A stretch of DNA of 64,000 nt, from assembly GCA_012719125.1 (NCBI GenBank), contig JAAYAY010000281.1:34861-98860 (forward strand). Reading direction: 5' to 3'. The notes beneath the pieces were generated by a model, which did not search any database, was not told where the DNA came from, and worked only from the letters and a program-made list of their open reading frames with translations. Made by a program: the position numbers and the translations under genes. Shown piece after piece: positions 37,710 through 46,729 of the stretch (position 1 is its first letter; each line of letters begins with the position of its first letter). Origin of the DNA: Planctomycetaceae bacterium. Lineage in GTDB: Bacteria; Planctomycetota; Planctomycetia; Pirellulales; Thermoguttaceae.

Positions 37710-38933
37710 CTACAGGGAATACTGCGGCACTTTCATCGTTTCTCCGTCTTTCATGGCCGACAGGTGGGCGTAGTAGCCGGGGACGGTCATGTTGAGTGCG
37801 TCGATCACGTCGACCGCCGGTTTCCGGTTGCGAAGGATGGCGTCGATGAAGTCGTCGCCGAGGTAGCCGTGCGACCCGCCGTGTCCGCCCGGGGTGACGC
37901 CCGGGGGTAGGGCGTATTTCTTGAGTTGCAGTCCGCCGGCGATTGCCTCGTCGTAGCGTTTCTTGCCGGCCGCATCGCCGGTGAACGTTTCATTGAAACC
38001 GGCGAACTCGCCGCGAAGGCGTCCGGCTTCGAGGTACTCGCCCTGCGAGGAGCAGATGATCATTCGGGAAAGGCCGCCCTCGGCAGTACGGAACAAGCCG
38101 ACCTCCGATCGGAAGATGTTCCCGATGGCGTTGGGAACTTGCCGCGACTGGTCAAAGTGCGGAGTGCCCTGGCAGGAGACGTCGACCAGGCTCTTGTGGG
38201 TTACACCCACGTAATAAGCGGTCGCGTGCGTCGGATACCACATGGGGCAGCCCTTCTTTCGCCAGTCCTTGTAGGAGCCCAGCGACGGGGCGCCCAGCGA
38301 ATGAGGATGACAGTATTCTCCTTCCGAATAGACGATGCGGCCGAACACGTCGGCGGCGTAGAGCTTCTCCATGGCGTAAAGGTCGTCGCGGAAGACGGAG
38401 GTCTCGAACATGGCGTAGACCAGTCCCGCGTTTTTCTTGCAGCATTCCAGTAGTTTTTCGGCGTCTTCGATCTCACCCCGAAAGGCGGGGACGGCGGTGG
38501 CCACGTGTTTGCCGTGTTCCATGCAGAGGATGGCGTGTTTGGCGTGGGCCGGCGCGTCGGTCGCGCAATAGATGGCCTCGATCGAATCGTCTTTGACCAT
38601 CTCTTCCAGCGAGGGGTAAGTTTTCTCGCATTTTGCCTTATGGGCCATCTCGGCGCAACGGTCGGGGAACAGGTCGCTGACGGCGACCAGTTCGACGTTG
38701 GGGTGTGTCTGGAGGTCGAACGCCAGGCCGAACTTGCAGACGCCGTGGCCGACGATTCCCAAGCGAATCTTGCGATCGCTGAAGGGCTGCCATTGTTTCG
38801 TTCGATCGTAGTCGGTGCTCGTCTGGTCGAAGCCGGCGATCGGCTCAGCGGCCGGCGCGGACTGCAGCAATGAGCTTCCGGCGGCGGCCGCGGCGGAGGC
38901 GGCCAGGAAAGATCGGCGGGATACTTGCGACAT
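37710..38933 (-). CDS. Tat-exported Gfo/Idh/MocA-family oxidoreductase
   Basis: The 407-residue product begins MSQVSRRSFLAASAAAAAG, a twin-arginine signal, then a Rossmann domain (KIRLGIVGHGVCKFG, VELVAVSDLFPDR) and a family motif EAIYCATDAPAHAKHA, followed by HGKHVATAVPA. These enzymes oxidise sugars or inositols with NAD(P) and are often exported with bound cofactor in planctomycetes. AAGGAGT lies nine bases before the ATG at 38933. The longer reading from 39095 is rejected. It lies 137 bp upstream of the glycosidase pair on the same strand and may work on the released sugar. Confidence 0.9.
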   Translation of the reverse strand: MSQVSRRSFLAASAAAAAGSSLLQSAPAAEPIAGFDQTSTDYDRTKQWQPFSDRKIRLGIVGHGVCKFGLAFDLQTHPNVELVAVSDLFPDRCAEMAHKAKCEKTYPSLEEMVKDDSIEAIYCATDAPAHAKHAILCMEHGKHVATAVPAFRGEIEDAEKLLECCKKNAGLVYAMFETSVFRDDLYAMEKLYAADVFGRIVYSEGEYCHPHSLGAPSLGSYKDWRKKGCPMWYPTHATAYYVGVTHKSLVDVSCQGTPHFDQSRQVPNAIGNIFRSEVGLFRTAEGGLSRMIICSSQGEYLEAGRLRGEFAGFNETFTGDAAGKKRYDEAIAGGLQLKKYALPPGVTPGGHGGSHGYLGDDFIDAILRNRKPAVDVIDALNMTVPGYYAHLSAMKDGETMKVPQYSL

Positions 38934-39223
38934 GTCGGGATACTCCTTCTCTCGCGTTGGGACGGACACGGCATCTCTCAGTGTCCGAATATAACCAGCC
39001 GATACGGCAAAGCCTACCAGTTCACCGCTTCCGTTGATTCCGCGACTACTTTCGGGTACGCTTGGCTCGAATGAGGGGGCAACCGATCGGCGCATGCGTC
39101 CTCGGACTCACTGGACGCGCAGGCTGACTAGAATAGTGTACAGATAGTTACTTGATTGTCAAAAAGAAAACTGAACATCCGAGGAAATCGGAGGTCAGGT
39201 CCGGGGCTCCGAGAGGAGAAATC
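38934..39223. other. Divergent intergenic region
   Basis: No gene. This 290-bp stretch serves the promoters of the Gfo/Idh gene (minus) and the C45-like gene (plus). An AT-rich patch at about 39133-39175 is the best candidate for promoter elements, but no clear -35/-10 pair could be fixed. Confidence 0.4.
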
Positions 39224-40543
39224 ATGAAACGCTACTGTGCCTTTGCTGCCTGGATTCTGTTTGTGGCGAACGCTTTCTCGGGCGAAACCGCCATGATCCG
39301 GTTCGCCGGCAGCCCGGCGGAAATCGGAACAGCATTTGGCGCGATCAACAAGCAGATCATCCGCCAGGACCTCGAGACCGACTACCTGAAGAAAGGTGCT
39401 GCCGCCGGCCTCAGCGAGGACGCCTTGATGGAACGCTCCAAGGTGTTTGTCGAAATCGTGGAACAAATTGCACCCCATTGGCTGGAGGAGGCCAAGGCCA
39501 CAGCCCGGGCGGCCGGCATCCGCGAAGACCTGTACGTCGCGTTCCTCGGCGGCAGATCTCGAAACCTGTTCCTTCACGAGTGCACGTCCTACGCCGTCGC
39601 ACGCGAACGCGCCGCCGGAGGCTCGATTTTCTTCCACAAGACTCGCGACAACACCGATCGAGACCAGGTGGCCTGCATCCTGGAGAGTTCCCTGGAAGGG
39701 ATCCATAAGTTCCTCACCGTCTCCAACGCCAGCGCCATCAGTTGCTCGATGATGGTCAACGACCAGGGGCTGGCGGGCGCGGCCGACTACCCGGCCCATT
39801 TGACCCGCAAGGGCGACCCCTCGGCGCTAATCCCCGAACCGGCTGAGCCGCAGTTCCGGGGAATGATGTCCGGCGCGATCCTGCGGTACGTCGCGGAGAA
39901 GGCGTCGACCTGCCGGGAGGCTCTGGAGATCATCGAGGATTTCGTGAAGAAGGGCTACTACGCCGGAGGCGACGTCAACGGAAACCACTGGCTCTTCGTC
40001 GATCGGGAAGCCACGATCCTGGAAGTCAGCAACAACGCCCGGCATGTGGCCTCGCGGTTCCACACCCAGAAAGTCTATTTCAGCCGGTTCGACGACAAGG
40101 CGGCCGCCAAACGACTGCGAGAGGCCAACGGCCCGATCGACTTCGCCCTGTTCCAAGCCGTCGCCCGGGACCCGTCGATCTGCCTGAAATCGTCGATCTC
40201 GGGAATGACCGTCGAAATCGACCCGGCCCGGCCCGAACTCTTCACCTGTGCGTGGATCTCGCTCCCCGTCCGTTCCGGTTCGTTCCCCGTTCTGATGGGC
40301 CAGACCATAATCCCGACGTGCCTGGCAGACGGCAGCGCCTATCGGCTTGGCAAGGCAGCGAAAGTCAAGGCACAGGAATGGGAAACGATGGAACAGACCG
40401 CCCACGCAAACAAGGAACGGCTGAAGGAACGCGTCTTGGCAAACTCGGCCGGACTGGGATCGCCCCTGCCGGCCGAGACTCTGAACCAATGGTCGCAAGA
40501 GCAGGCCGAAGCGATCGTCGAGCGTCTGCAAGCGTCGGAGTGA
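39224..40543 (+). CDS. Exported C45-like Ntn hydrolase (acyl-transferase type)
   Basis: The 439-residue product has a signal peptide (MKRYCAFAAWILFVANAFSG) and then the pattern of the C45 peptidase/acyltransferase family: GSPAEIGTAFG near the N-terminus, then LHECTSYAVARE with the probable nucleophile Cys120, GSIFFHKTRDN, and NHWLFVDREATILEVSNN. Family members cleave amide bonds, as in the penicillin acyltransferase. C45 enzymes are normally made as precursors cut before the nucleophile. The start at 39224 has GAGAGGAG six bases upstream. It converges with the M14 peptidase gene across a hairpin element. Confidence 0.75.
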   Translation: MKRYCAFAAWILFVANAFSGETAMIRFAGSPAEIGTAFGAINKQIIRQDLETDYLKKGAAAGLSEDALMERSKVFVEIVEQIAPHWLEEAKATARAAGIREDLYVAFLGGRSRNLFLHECTSYAVARERAAGGSIFFHKTRDNTDRDQVACILESSLEGIHKFLTVSNASAISCSMMVNDQGLAGAADYPAHLTRKGDPSALIPEPAEPQFRGMMSGAILRYVAEKASTCREALEIIEDFVKKGYYAGGDVNGNHWLFVDREATILEVSNNARHVASRFHTQKVYFSRFDDKAAAKRLREANGPIDFALFQAVARDPSICLKSSISGMTVEIDPARPELFTCAWISLPVRSGSFPVLMGQTIIPTCLADGSAYRLGKAAKVKAQEWETMEQTAHANKERLKERVLANSAGLGSPLPAETLNQWSQEQAEAIVERLQASE

Positions 40544-40561
40544 CTGTCGACGGGCAAGCAG

Positions 40562-40613
40562 TGTCGTTGTTCGCTCCGCGAACAAGCGTCTTTTCGCGGA
40601 GCGAAAAGCGACA
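40562..40613. repeat. Palindromic element 3, between convergent genes
   Basis: TGTCGTTGTTCGCTCCGCGA at the left (stem 40562-40584) pairs with the right arm at 40591-40613 with three mismatches over 23 bases and a 6-nt loop. The core TTCGCTCCGCGAA is itself near-palindromic. It sits between two convergent stops and could end transcription in both directions, but there is no T-run. It resembles a short planctomycete interspersed repeat. Confidence 0.7.
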
Positions 40614-40622
40614 ATCGGCTTG

Positions 40623-43600
40623 TCAGCGGCCGTAGTAGATCCCGTTGAAAAGCAACTTGAACGTGCCGTGAGACTGCGCCCGCAACGTGATTTCCGGACC
40701 GCAGAGCAGCAGAGTGCCCTTTCCGACCGGGGCCTCGGCAACGGCAACGGCGTCGTCCAGATACGCCTGCCCCCAGGCCCATCCGCTCCGCAAGGGCGAG
40801 TCGGAGTCGAACCAGGCAACAGGGCGGACCCCTTGCAGCACGGCCTCGGGCCCCAGGTGGAAGGCGGGACTCCTCCGGAAAACCACGTCGACATGCTCGG
40901 GCATGCCGCACGTCAGCGGATTGGCCCCGTCGAGCCGCACGCGAAGCAATGAACCGGGCACGAAAAACTCCTCCGTCCCCAGCGACTTGGGACGCCCGTC
41001 TTCGCCCATTTCCATCAACGCGTTCCGCAACGGAATGCCCAGATGACGGGCCAACGCCGTCGAACTGCCGATCGTCACGACGGTGCCGCCGGCCTCCAGA
41101 AACGCTTTCAGTTGCGGCAGCGTCTTGTCGGCCGTGATGCTCCCCGAGCGGCCCCGGTACTCTTCGGGGATCGACTTCTCATCCGGCGCCTTGAGACCGC
41201 GGCGGAGCGTTTCCGGCACGGCTCCGCCGACGAGGATCAGCACGTCGTAGCGATCCTTCAGGGCCTCCCGGTCCAGATCTTGTGGGAAGACCACCTCGAA
41301 ATCAAACTCGAACTGCTCCAGGACCCACCGCATCCAACCCGAATCCATGGAGCCTCCGTAGCGGTCCCACAGGGCGATCCGCCTCCCCTTCACGTCGCCC
41401 CTTTCCGCGTCGAATGACTTGCCGACGGCAGTGAAGTCGACCCCCAATTCTTCGGCAGCCTGGCGAAGCAAGGGTAACGCCTCTGTCTCGTTGGGAATGT
41501 GCCACGTGCCGGCCGGATAGGTCTTCCCCTCGATTTCGACCGGCTGTCGGAGACACTGAACGCGGAACTTTTTGGCGAGCAGCCGGTTGACCACGATAAA
41601 CGAATCGTTGACGCACCGGTCGAGCAGGTAACCCGCCGACGAATCGGGCTTCGGCACGGCGCCGGCGGGCGGTTTAGCCGGCCCTTCGATCGGTTCGAAC
41701 GGTCCGGAAAAGCCCTCGAGCACGCGGTCGAACGTCACGCCCATCTGGTACGCCAGAGTCCAGCCCGCGTTGTCGTAGGGGGGCGTAGGCGGTCCGTTGG
41801 GGTAAGGAATATCGTCGGGATGATCCTGGGGTTCGAACAGGTCGAGAATGTGCGGGCGGAAAGCCTGAGCTGTCTCGATGACGTACGAGCCTTCCGGATA
41901 GGTCTTCCCGCCCACTTCGCACCGGCCGGTCATTCGCTTCACGGTCACCCCCGTCTTGATCAGCGCATTGACGAACTTGGTGGCCGTCAAGAAGTCGGGT
42001 TGGTCGGAGGGGAGGATGTAACCGCGCGGATCGCGATGTGTCGGATCGTGCAGGACTTCGGTAAAGACGTCGGGCTTCTTCGCGGTTTCGGGCTTCTCGA
42101 TGCTCTGCTCCTGTTCCTTGGGCTTCTCGGCCACGGGTTTCGGAGCCTGCTTCTGCGGCTTCTCGGTTGCCGGTTCCGGAGTCTCCTTTGCTGCCTGTTC
42201 CCGAGCCTTCGCTGCCGGCTGCTCCTCGGCCTTCTCGGCCACCGGTTCCGGAGCCTTCTCCACAGGCTGCTCCTTCTTCTCGGCGGCCTCTTTGGGAGCC
42301 GGTTTCGCGGGCTGTTCTTGACTCTTCTCGGCCGCTTCCTTTGGAGCCTTCTCTGCCGGCGGCTCCTTCGCCTTTTCGCCCAGTTCCTTCAGGGCCTTTT
42401 CAACCGCCTGCTGCTGGACCTTCTCGGCCGCCAGTTTCTGTGCGGCCTTCTCGGCGGCCTCCAGGGCGGCTTTGATCCGCTCCGGGCGCATCGTCCAGTG
42501 ATCGCGGTTTCCTCGCTCAATCGAGTTCCTGCCCATCCGGTAGGCGTTCATCAGCAACTGCTGGCGGTGCCGCGAAGCCACGTCAATAACGGCCCAATTG
42601 GCCGTCAGCGAGTACTCGATCGATTGGCGGAAGTGCCACTTCTGCGGCCCGATCGGAAACGGCAGGTCGCCCGACGGAAGCTGCTTGGAAATCTGGAGCG
42701 GAATCTCCATGGGCGTCGGGTGGCCGATGGTTTCAGTCAGCAAGCCGATCATGTTGTGGAAGTAGGGTGTCGTGCGCAGGCCGCCGTTCCACCACGTCGA
42801 GTAGCTTGCCCCCTTCCGCATGGTGACCCCCGGCTTGCCTTCCGCGGCAAACCGGCTGTGCATCGCCGCCCCCACCAGGTCGATACCGAGCGGAATCAAC
42901 GGGTCGAGGTTGTGGTTGAAAGGATCGCGAAACGGCGGGGCGAACATCACCGTGCCCGAGGGGCCCGATTGGTGATGGTTGTAGATGATCTGCGGGAACC
43001 ACTGCTGATAGAAGACCCGGCAGAGCGCCTCCGTCTCCTCCTGCGTCACCATGATGAAATCGCGGTTGTTGTCGTGGCCCGTATACTTCTGGTACAGCCT
43101 GGGCAGCCCCTTGGTCGACCGCTTTTTCGGATCCGGCTCGCGCATGTACCAGTCCGACACCAGGTCGAGCCCGTCCGGATTGGGACAACAGCACAGCACG
43201 ATCACGTCGCGCAAGAAACGCTCCATCTCCTCTTCGTTGCGACTGACGATCTGGTAGACGGTCTCCATCAACTGCTGAGCGCCGAGCACCTCGGTGCCGT
43301 GCAGCCCGCCGTCGATCCAGACCACCGCCTTCCCTTCGGCGGCCAGCTTCTGTGCCTCGTGCTCCGTCAGCCCCTCGGCCAGTGTGAGCCGGCGAGAAAT
43401 CTCCCGGTATCGCTTGAGCCTCTTCAGATTCTTCGGCGAACTGAGGATCGCCATCAGCATTTCCCGGCCCTCTTCCGACTGGCCGATGACCTCGACCTTC
43501 ATCCGGTCCGACTCCCGCTCCAGCTTCCGCCAGTACGTGGCAAGTTGGGCGTAGTTGGCCAGAAAGTAGTCGTCTCCCAGTTGATGGCCGAATTCCTCTT

Positions 43601-43700
43601 TCGGCGAGGTGATCTTGCCTGGCTCGGCCGCCGTAGTGATCGACGACGCCCAGACGAAAACTGCAATCAGTACGACAAGGTCGATTCGGTACTTCATCAT
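40623..43700 (-). CDS. Exported M14-family zinc carboxypeptidase with charged linker
   Basis: The 1025-residue product starts with a signal peptide at about 1-26. The M14 domain follows (about 40-400): GGLHGTEVLG gives zinc ligands His134 and Glu137, NNRD at 211-214 is the arginine motif, NHHQSG carries the third zinc ligand His242, and LLTETIG holds the catalytic Glu323. All ligands are present. From about 410 to 565 comes a linker rich in Ala, Glu, Lys and Pro (EKAPKEAAEK-like repeats), followed by a beta-rich C-terminal domain of about 450 residues with a glutamine-amidotransferase-like appearance near 815-900. The start could also be 43697. A copy of the 75-bp repeat lies about 35 bp upstream of the start. 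Confidence 0.88.
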   Translation of the reverse strand: MMKYRIDLVVLIAVFVWASSITTAAEPGKITSPKEEFGHQLGDDYFLANYAQLATYWRKLERESDRMKVEVIGQSEEGREMLMAILSSPKNLKRLKRYREISRRLTLAEGLTEHEAQKLAAEGKAVVWIDGGLHGTEVLGAQQLMETVYQIVSRNEEEMERFLRDVIVLCCCPNPDGLDLVSDWYMREPDPKKRSTKGLPRLYQKYTGHDNNRDFIMVTQEETEALCRVFYQQWFPQIIYNHHQSGPSGTVMFAPPFRDPFNHNLDPLIPLGIDLVGAAMHSRFAAEGKPGVTMRKGASYSTWWNGGLRTTPYFHNMIGLLTETIGHPTPMEIPLQISKQLPSGDLPFPIGPQKWHFRQSIEYSLTANWAVIDVASRHRQQLLMNAYRMGRNSIERGNRDHWTMRPERIKAALEAAEKAAQKLAAEKVQQQAVEKALKELGEKAKEPPAEKAPKEAAEKSQEQPAKPAPKEAAEKKEQPVEKAPEPVAEKAEEQPAAKAREQAAKETPEPATEKPQKQAPKPVAEKPKEQEQSIEKPETAKKPDVFTEVLHDPTHRDPRGYILPSDQPDFLTATKFVNALIKTGVTVKRMTGRCEVGGKTYPEGSYVIETAQAFRPHILDLFEPQDHPDDIPYPNGPPTPPYDNAGWTLAYQMGVTFDRVLEGFSGPFEPIEGPAKPPAGAVPKPDSSAGYLLDRCVNDSFIVVNRLLAKKFRVQCLRQPVEIEGKTYPAGTWHIPNETEALPLLRQAAEELGVDFTAVGKSFDAERGDVKGRRIALWDRYGGSMDSGWMRWVLEQFEFDFEVVFPQDLDREALKDRYDVLILVGGAVPETLRRGLKAPDEKSIPEEYRGRSGSITADKTLPQLKAFLEAGGTVVTIGSSTALARHLGIPLRNALMEMGEDGRPKSLGTEEFFVPGSLLRVRLDGANPLTCGMPEHVDVVFRRSPAFHLGPEAVLQGVRPVAWFDSDSPLRSGWAWGQAYLDDAVAVAEAPVGKGTLLLCGPEITLRAQSHGTFKLLFNGIYYGR

Positions 43701-43733
43701 CTGCAGAAAACCCTTCAAGCGGTCTGCCGGGGC

Positions 43734-43818
43734 GTTTTAGAGTCTTTGTTCAGGACTTGTGCGCATGGTGCGCGCATGTTTGTGAAGGTTGGGTTGCGGG
43801 CCTGTCCCGCTTTGGGGA
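43734..43818 (-). repeat. Dispersed 75-bp repeat, copy 4 (inverted)
   Basis: On the minus strand it reads GCGGGACAGGCCCGCAACCC, then AACCTTCACAAACATGCG and CGCACCATGCGCACAAGTCC, then GAACAAAGACTCTAAA. It is the best preserved copy after the tandem pair at 11503 and lies in the 5' leader or promoter of the M14 peptidase gene. Confidence 0.85.
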
Positions 43819-43990
43819 AACACTCGCAAGTCTCTACTATAATTCGCGGCGCCTCGCCACGCACTCGTCGGACGGACTTTTGTTCCCCGGCTCCTTGAGT
43901 ACATTCTCCGGAAAGGCCCCGCCGCGCTTGCTTCGCCCATGCCGGACGCCTACATTGGATCGGGCTCCTTGGCCTGCATCGCCTCGCGGG

Positions 43991-44078
43991 ATTCCCGAAA
44001 ACACAGTCCAGGATTCCCGAAAACACAGCCCCGAACTCCTGCGAACACAGTCCGGTAACCCTGCAAACACAGTCCCGA
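43991..44078 (+). repeat. 22-bp tandem repeat, four units
   Basis: Four units of exactly 22 bp at 43991, 44013, 44035 and 44057. Units 1 and 2 are nearly the same (ATTCCCGAAAACACAG and so on); 3 and 4 are diverged, but each keeps AACACAG. With no spacers and a very short unit this is not a CRISPR array. Confidence 0.88.
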
Positions 44079-44118
44079 GATAACCGTCCCCTGCGTCATT
44101 CCCGCCCTCCCATCCGTC

Positions 44119-44138
44119 ATTCCCGCGAAGGCGGGAAT
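44119..44138. repeat. dRS3-like 20-bp palindrome, copy 2
   Basis: ATTCCC, eight bases (GCGAAGGC), GGGAAT, flanked by GTC and CCAA as in the copy at 25235-25254. A partial copy (CATTCCCGCC) begins 23 bases earlier. Confidence 0.7.
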
Positions 44139-44175
44139 CCAAGTGCTCGACAAACCGCCCTGAAGGTCCGAACCG

Positions 44176-45303
44176 ATGAAACCTGCCGTCGTGGGTACTG
44201 TTCTTCTCGTTACTTCTGCCTTGACACCGCTTCTGGCTCCGGCCGCTGAAAGTGGTCAGACGACGGGTCCACAGGAACCGCTCGCCGTGGCTCAGCGCGT
44301 GGCCGACCACTACATCGCTTCGCGGAAGGTGCGACTGCACTATGCCGACCTTCTGTCTCTCTACGGCCTGATGCGTCTGGCCGAAGCCAGCGGCCGCGAG
44401 GACTACGACGCCTTCGCCGATCGCACGCTGGCGGAACTCGTCCGCCGCGGCCCTTCCTCGCCGTTGTCGTTCGAGAACTACTCGATGGGCGGACTGCCGG
44501 CTGCATACCGCTGCGTGCAGGGACGACCGGCCGCCGATCAGACACTGCTGCGGAAGTACGTCGACCAGCTTGTCAAGGAGCATCCACGGGACGGTCAGGG
44601 AGTGTTCTGCCATCCGCGGGAGCCGGGCGAGAAGATCTGGGTCGACTGCTTGATGGCCGTCTGCCCCTTCCTCTCCATGTCGGCGGTCGTTCTCGACGAT
44701 CCGAAACTTCACGAGGAATCGATCTCGCAATATCTGGGCATGGAGCAAGCCCTGCTGGATCGGCGGCTGGGCCTCTTCCACCAGGTGAAGAACTTTGGCC
44801 CCCCGGGCTGTATCTCGATCGATACGTGGGGGCGCGGCAACGGTTGGGCCCTGATTGGCCTGGCGGAACTGGTGCGCTATCTCCCGCAAGACCATCCGCA
44901 GCGTGCGGCCATGATCGAGCGGCTCCGTCGGCTGATGACGGCCCTCGGACCCTGCCAGGCGCCGAGCGGTCGTTGGCGGCAGGACCTTGTCACCCCCGAT
45001 GCTTACGAGGAAACCTCCGGCAGCGGCCTGATCCTTTATGCCCTGGCCATGGGCCTCCGCAAAGGCTGGCTTCCCGAAACCATGCGCCCCATGGCCGACA
45101 AAGCATGGGCCGGACTGGCCGGCACGGTCGGTGAGCAGGGTGCGATCGACGGCACTTGCATCGGCACCCGCGGCACGTGCGGCGACACACTCGCCTTCTA
45201 CCTCAACCGCCCGACGAAGACCGACGACGTTCACAGCTTCGGACCGGTCCTGTTGGCGGCCGTGGAGATGCACCTCTTGCGAGCGGGCCGCGCAGAGCCA
45301 TGA
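44176..45303 (+). CDS. Exported GH105 family unsaturated glucuronyl/galacturonyl hydrolase
   Basis: The 375-residue product has a signal peptide at 1-23 and the (alpha/alpha)6 barrel of GH105/GH88: KIWVDCLMAVCPF with the catalytic Asp, IDTWGRGNGWALIGLAE, and EETSGSGLILYALAMGLRKG. Length is normal. GH105 enzymes (YteR type) remove the unsaturated uronic acid that pectate or rhamnogalacturonan lyases leave at chain ends, so it complements the double rhamnosidase. The next gene begins 66 bp after its stop codon. Confidence 0.9.
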   Translation: MKPAVVGTVLLVTSALTPLLAPAAESGQTTGPQEPLAVAQRVADHYIASRKVRLHYADLLSLYGLMRLAEASGREDYDAFADRTLAELVRRGPSSPLSFENYSMGGLPAAYRCVQGRPAADQTLLRKYVDQLVKEHPRDGQGVFCHPREPGEKIWVDCLMAVCPFLSMSAVVLDDPKLHEESISQYLGMEQALLDRRLGLFHQVKNFGPPGCISIDTWGRGNGWALIGLAELVRYLPQDHPQRAAMIERLRRLMTALGPCQAPSGRWRQDLVTPDAYEETSGSGLILYALAMGLRKGWLPETMRPMADKAWAGLAGTVGEQGAIDGTCIGTRGTCGDTLAFYLNRPTKTDDVHSFGPVLLAAVEMHLLRAGRAEP

Positions 45304-45368
45304 ACAGCAACTTGCCACGGACATCCGCTTGGCTCACCTCGCGTACACCCACTCGAAGGAGAACCACC

Positions 45369-46601
45369 ATGAAGAGAGCCACCGCTCCGGCAGTCTTCAC
45401 CCTGTTCGCTGTTCTGGCCTTCGGCCTGCCTCTTGCCAACGGAGCTGAGAATACTCCGCTCGACTACCGAATTGAACTCAGCACTGCCGCCGCCGGTTTC
45501 GACGGCCAGACCTGCTGGGTCCACGCCCGAGCCGGAGCCATCCCGCCCGGGGCGCCCGGCAACCCGGGCACGGTTCCCCTCGTCGTGATGACCATGCAGA
45601 AACTGCTGCTGACCGGGTCCGACGTCTTCTATCCCTTGCACAACCTGTGGACCGCCGACCTGGGTGCGACCTGGACCGAACCCAAGCTCCAGCCAGTCTT
45701 CGAACGGCAGAAGATGGGTGAGAACATCGAAATGACCGTCTGCGATTTCTGGCCCAAGTGGCACGCGGCCAGCGGCAAGCTGCTGGGCACCGGCCACACC
45801 GTCTGGTACGAGAACAACCGCGTGATGCCGGTCCGCAAGCGGCACACGGCCTACGCCGTCTACGACCCGTCCGCCCGGGCGTGGCTCCCCTGGAAGGAAC
45901 TCCAGATGCCCGACGAACCGAGATTCGTCAACGCCGGAGGAGGTTGCACCCAGCGGGTCGACCTGCCCAACGGAGAGATCCTGCTGCCGATCTACTTCAA
46001 GCGGCCGGAAGACAAGGTGTCGAGCACGACCGTCGTCCGTTGCCGTTTCGACGGCGAAACGCTCCAGTACGTCGAACACGGCGATGAGCTGTCGATCGAC
46101 GTCCCGCGAGGATTCGGCGAGCCCTCCCTGGCGAAGTTCGGCGATCGCTTCTTCCTGACCATCCGCAACGATCAGAAGGGCTACGTCACCTCCGGCCCCG
46201 ACGGCCTCCACTTCGACACTCCCAAGCCCTGGACCTTCGACGACGGCACCGAACTCGGCAGCTACAACACCCAGCAGCACTGGGTGACCCACACCGGCGG
46301 CCTGTTTCTCGTCTACACCCGCCGCGGCGCCGACAACGACCATGTCTTCCGCCACCGGGCCCCGCTGTTCATGGCCCAGGTGGATCCCGACCGGCTCTGC
46401 GTCATCCGCTCGACCGAACGAATCCTCGTCCCCCAGCGCGGCGCTCGCCTGGGCAACTTCGGCGTGACGGAAGTCAGCCCCCATGAAACCTGGGTCACCG
46501 CCGCCGAATGGATGCAGCCCGCAGGCGTGGAGAAACACGGGAGCGACAACACTGTGTGGGTGGCGAAGATCATATGGAGTAGGGCAAATGGGCAACCGTA
46601 A
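45369..46601 (+). CDS. Exported sialidase-like beta-propeller protein
   Basis: The 410-residue product begins MKRATAPAVFTLFAVLAFG, a signal peptide, with AAGGAG seven bases upstream of the ATG at 45369. The mature part looks like a five- or six-bladed exo-sialidase/BNR-type propeller (TADLGATWTEPKL, HTAYAVYDPSARAWLPWKEL, GDRFFLTIRNDQKG, VTSGPDGLHFD). I do not see a full sialidase Arg triad, so it may act on another sugar acid or only bind. It follows GH105 closely on the same strand and probably belongs to the same sugar-release unit. Confidence 0.75.
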   Translation: MKRATAPAVFTLFAVLAFGLPLANGAENTPLDYRIELSTAAAGFDGQTCWVHARAGAIPPGAPGNPGTVPLVVMTMQKLLLTGSDVFYPLHNLWTADLGATWTEPKLQPVFERQKMGENIEMTVCDFWPKWHAASGKLLGTGHTVWYENNRVMPVRKRHTAYAVYDPSARAWLPWKELQMPDEPRFVNAGGGCTQRVDLPNGEILLPIYFKRPEDKVSSTTVVRCRFDGETLQYVEHGDELSIDVPRGFGEPSLAKFGDRFFLTIRNDQKGYVTSGPDGLHFDTPKPWTFDDGTELGSYNTQQHWVTHTGGLFLVYTRRGADNDHVFRHRAPLFMAQVDPDRLCVIRSTERILVPQRGARLGNFGVTEVSPHETWVTAAEWMQPAGVEKHGSDNTVWVAKIIWSRANGQP

Positions 46602-46631
46602 CACGAAGGGCAACAACCCGATAACCACCGG

Positions 46632-46660
46632 TTGCACAGGCTGCAGTGAAGTACTAGGAT
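46632..46660 (+). promoter_or_regulatory. Possible promoter of the PemK-like gene
   Basis: TTGCAC (46632-46637) and TAGGAT (46655-46660) are spaced by 17 bp. This would give a leader of about 60 nt before the ATG at 46730. The match is moderate. Confidence 0.35.
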
Positions 46661-46729
46661 TATGTACACTCCATCCTTCTGGCTACGAAACAGCCCCCAG
46701 AATACTCCTTGCACTTCGGCCTCCGCGTC

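Noticed and set aside
41499..43898. 799-aa plus-strand frame
   Set aside because: Shadow of the M14 peptidase; the Leu/Arg/Cys-rich stretch is the reverse of the Ala-Glu-Lys linker.
43991..44078. CRISPR array
   Set aside because: Units are directly tandem with a 22-bp period and no spacers; no cas gene in the window.
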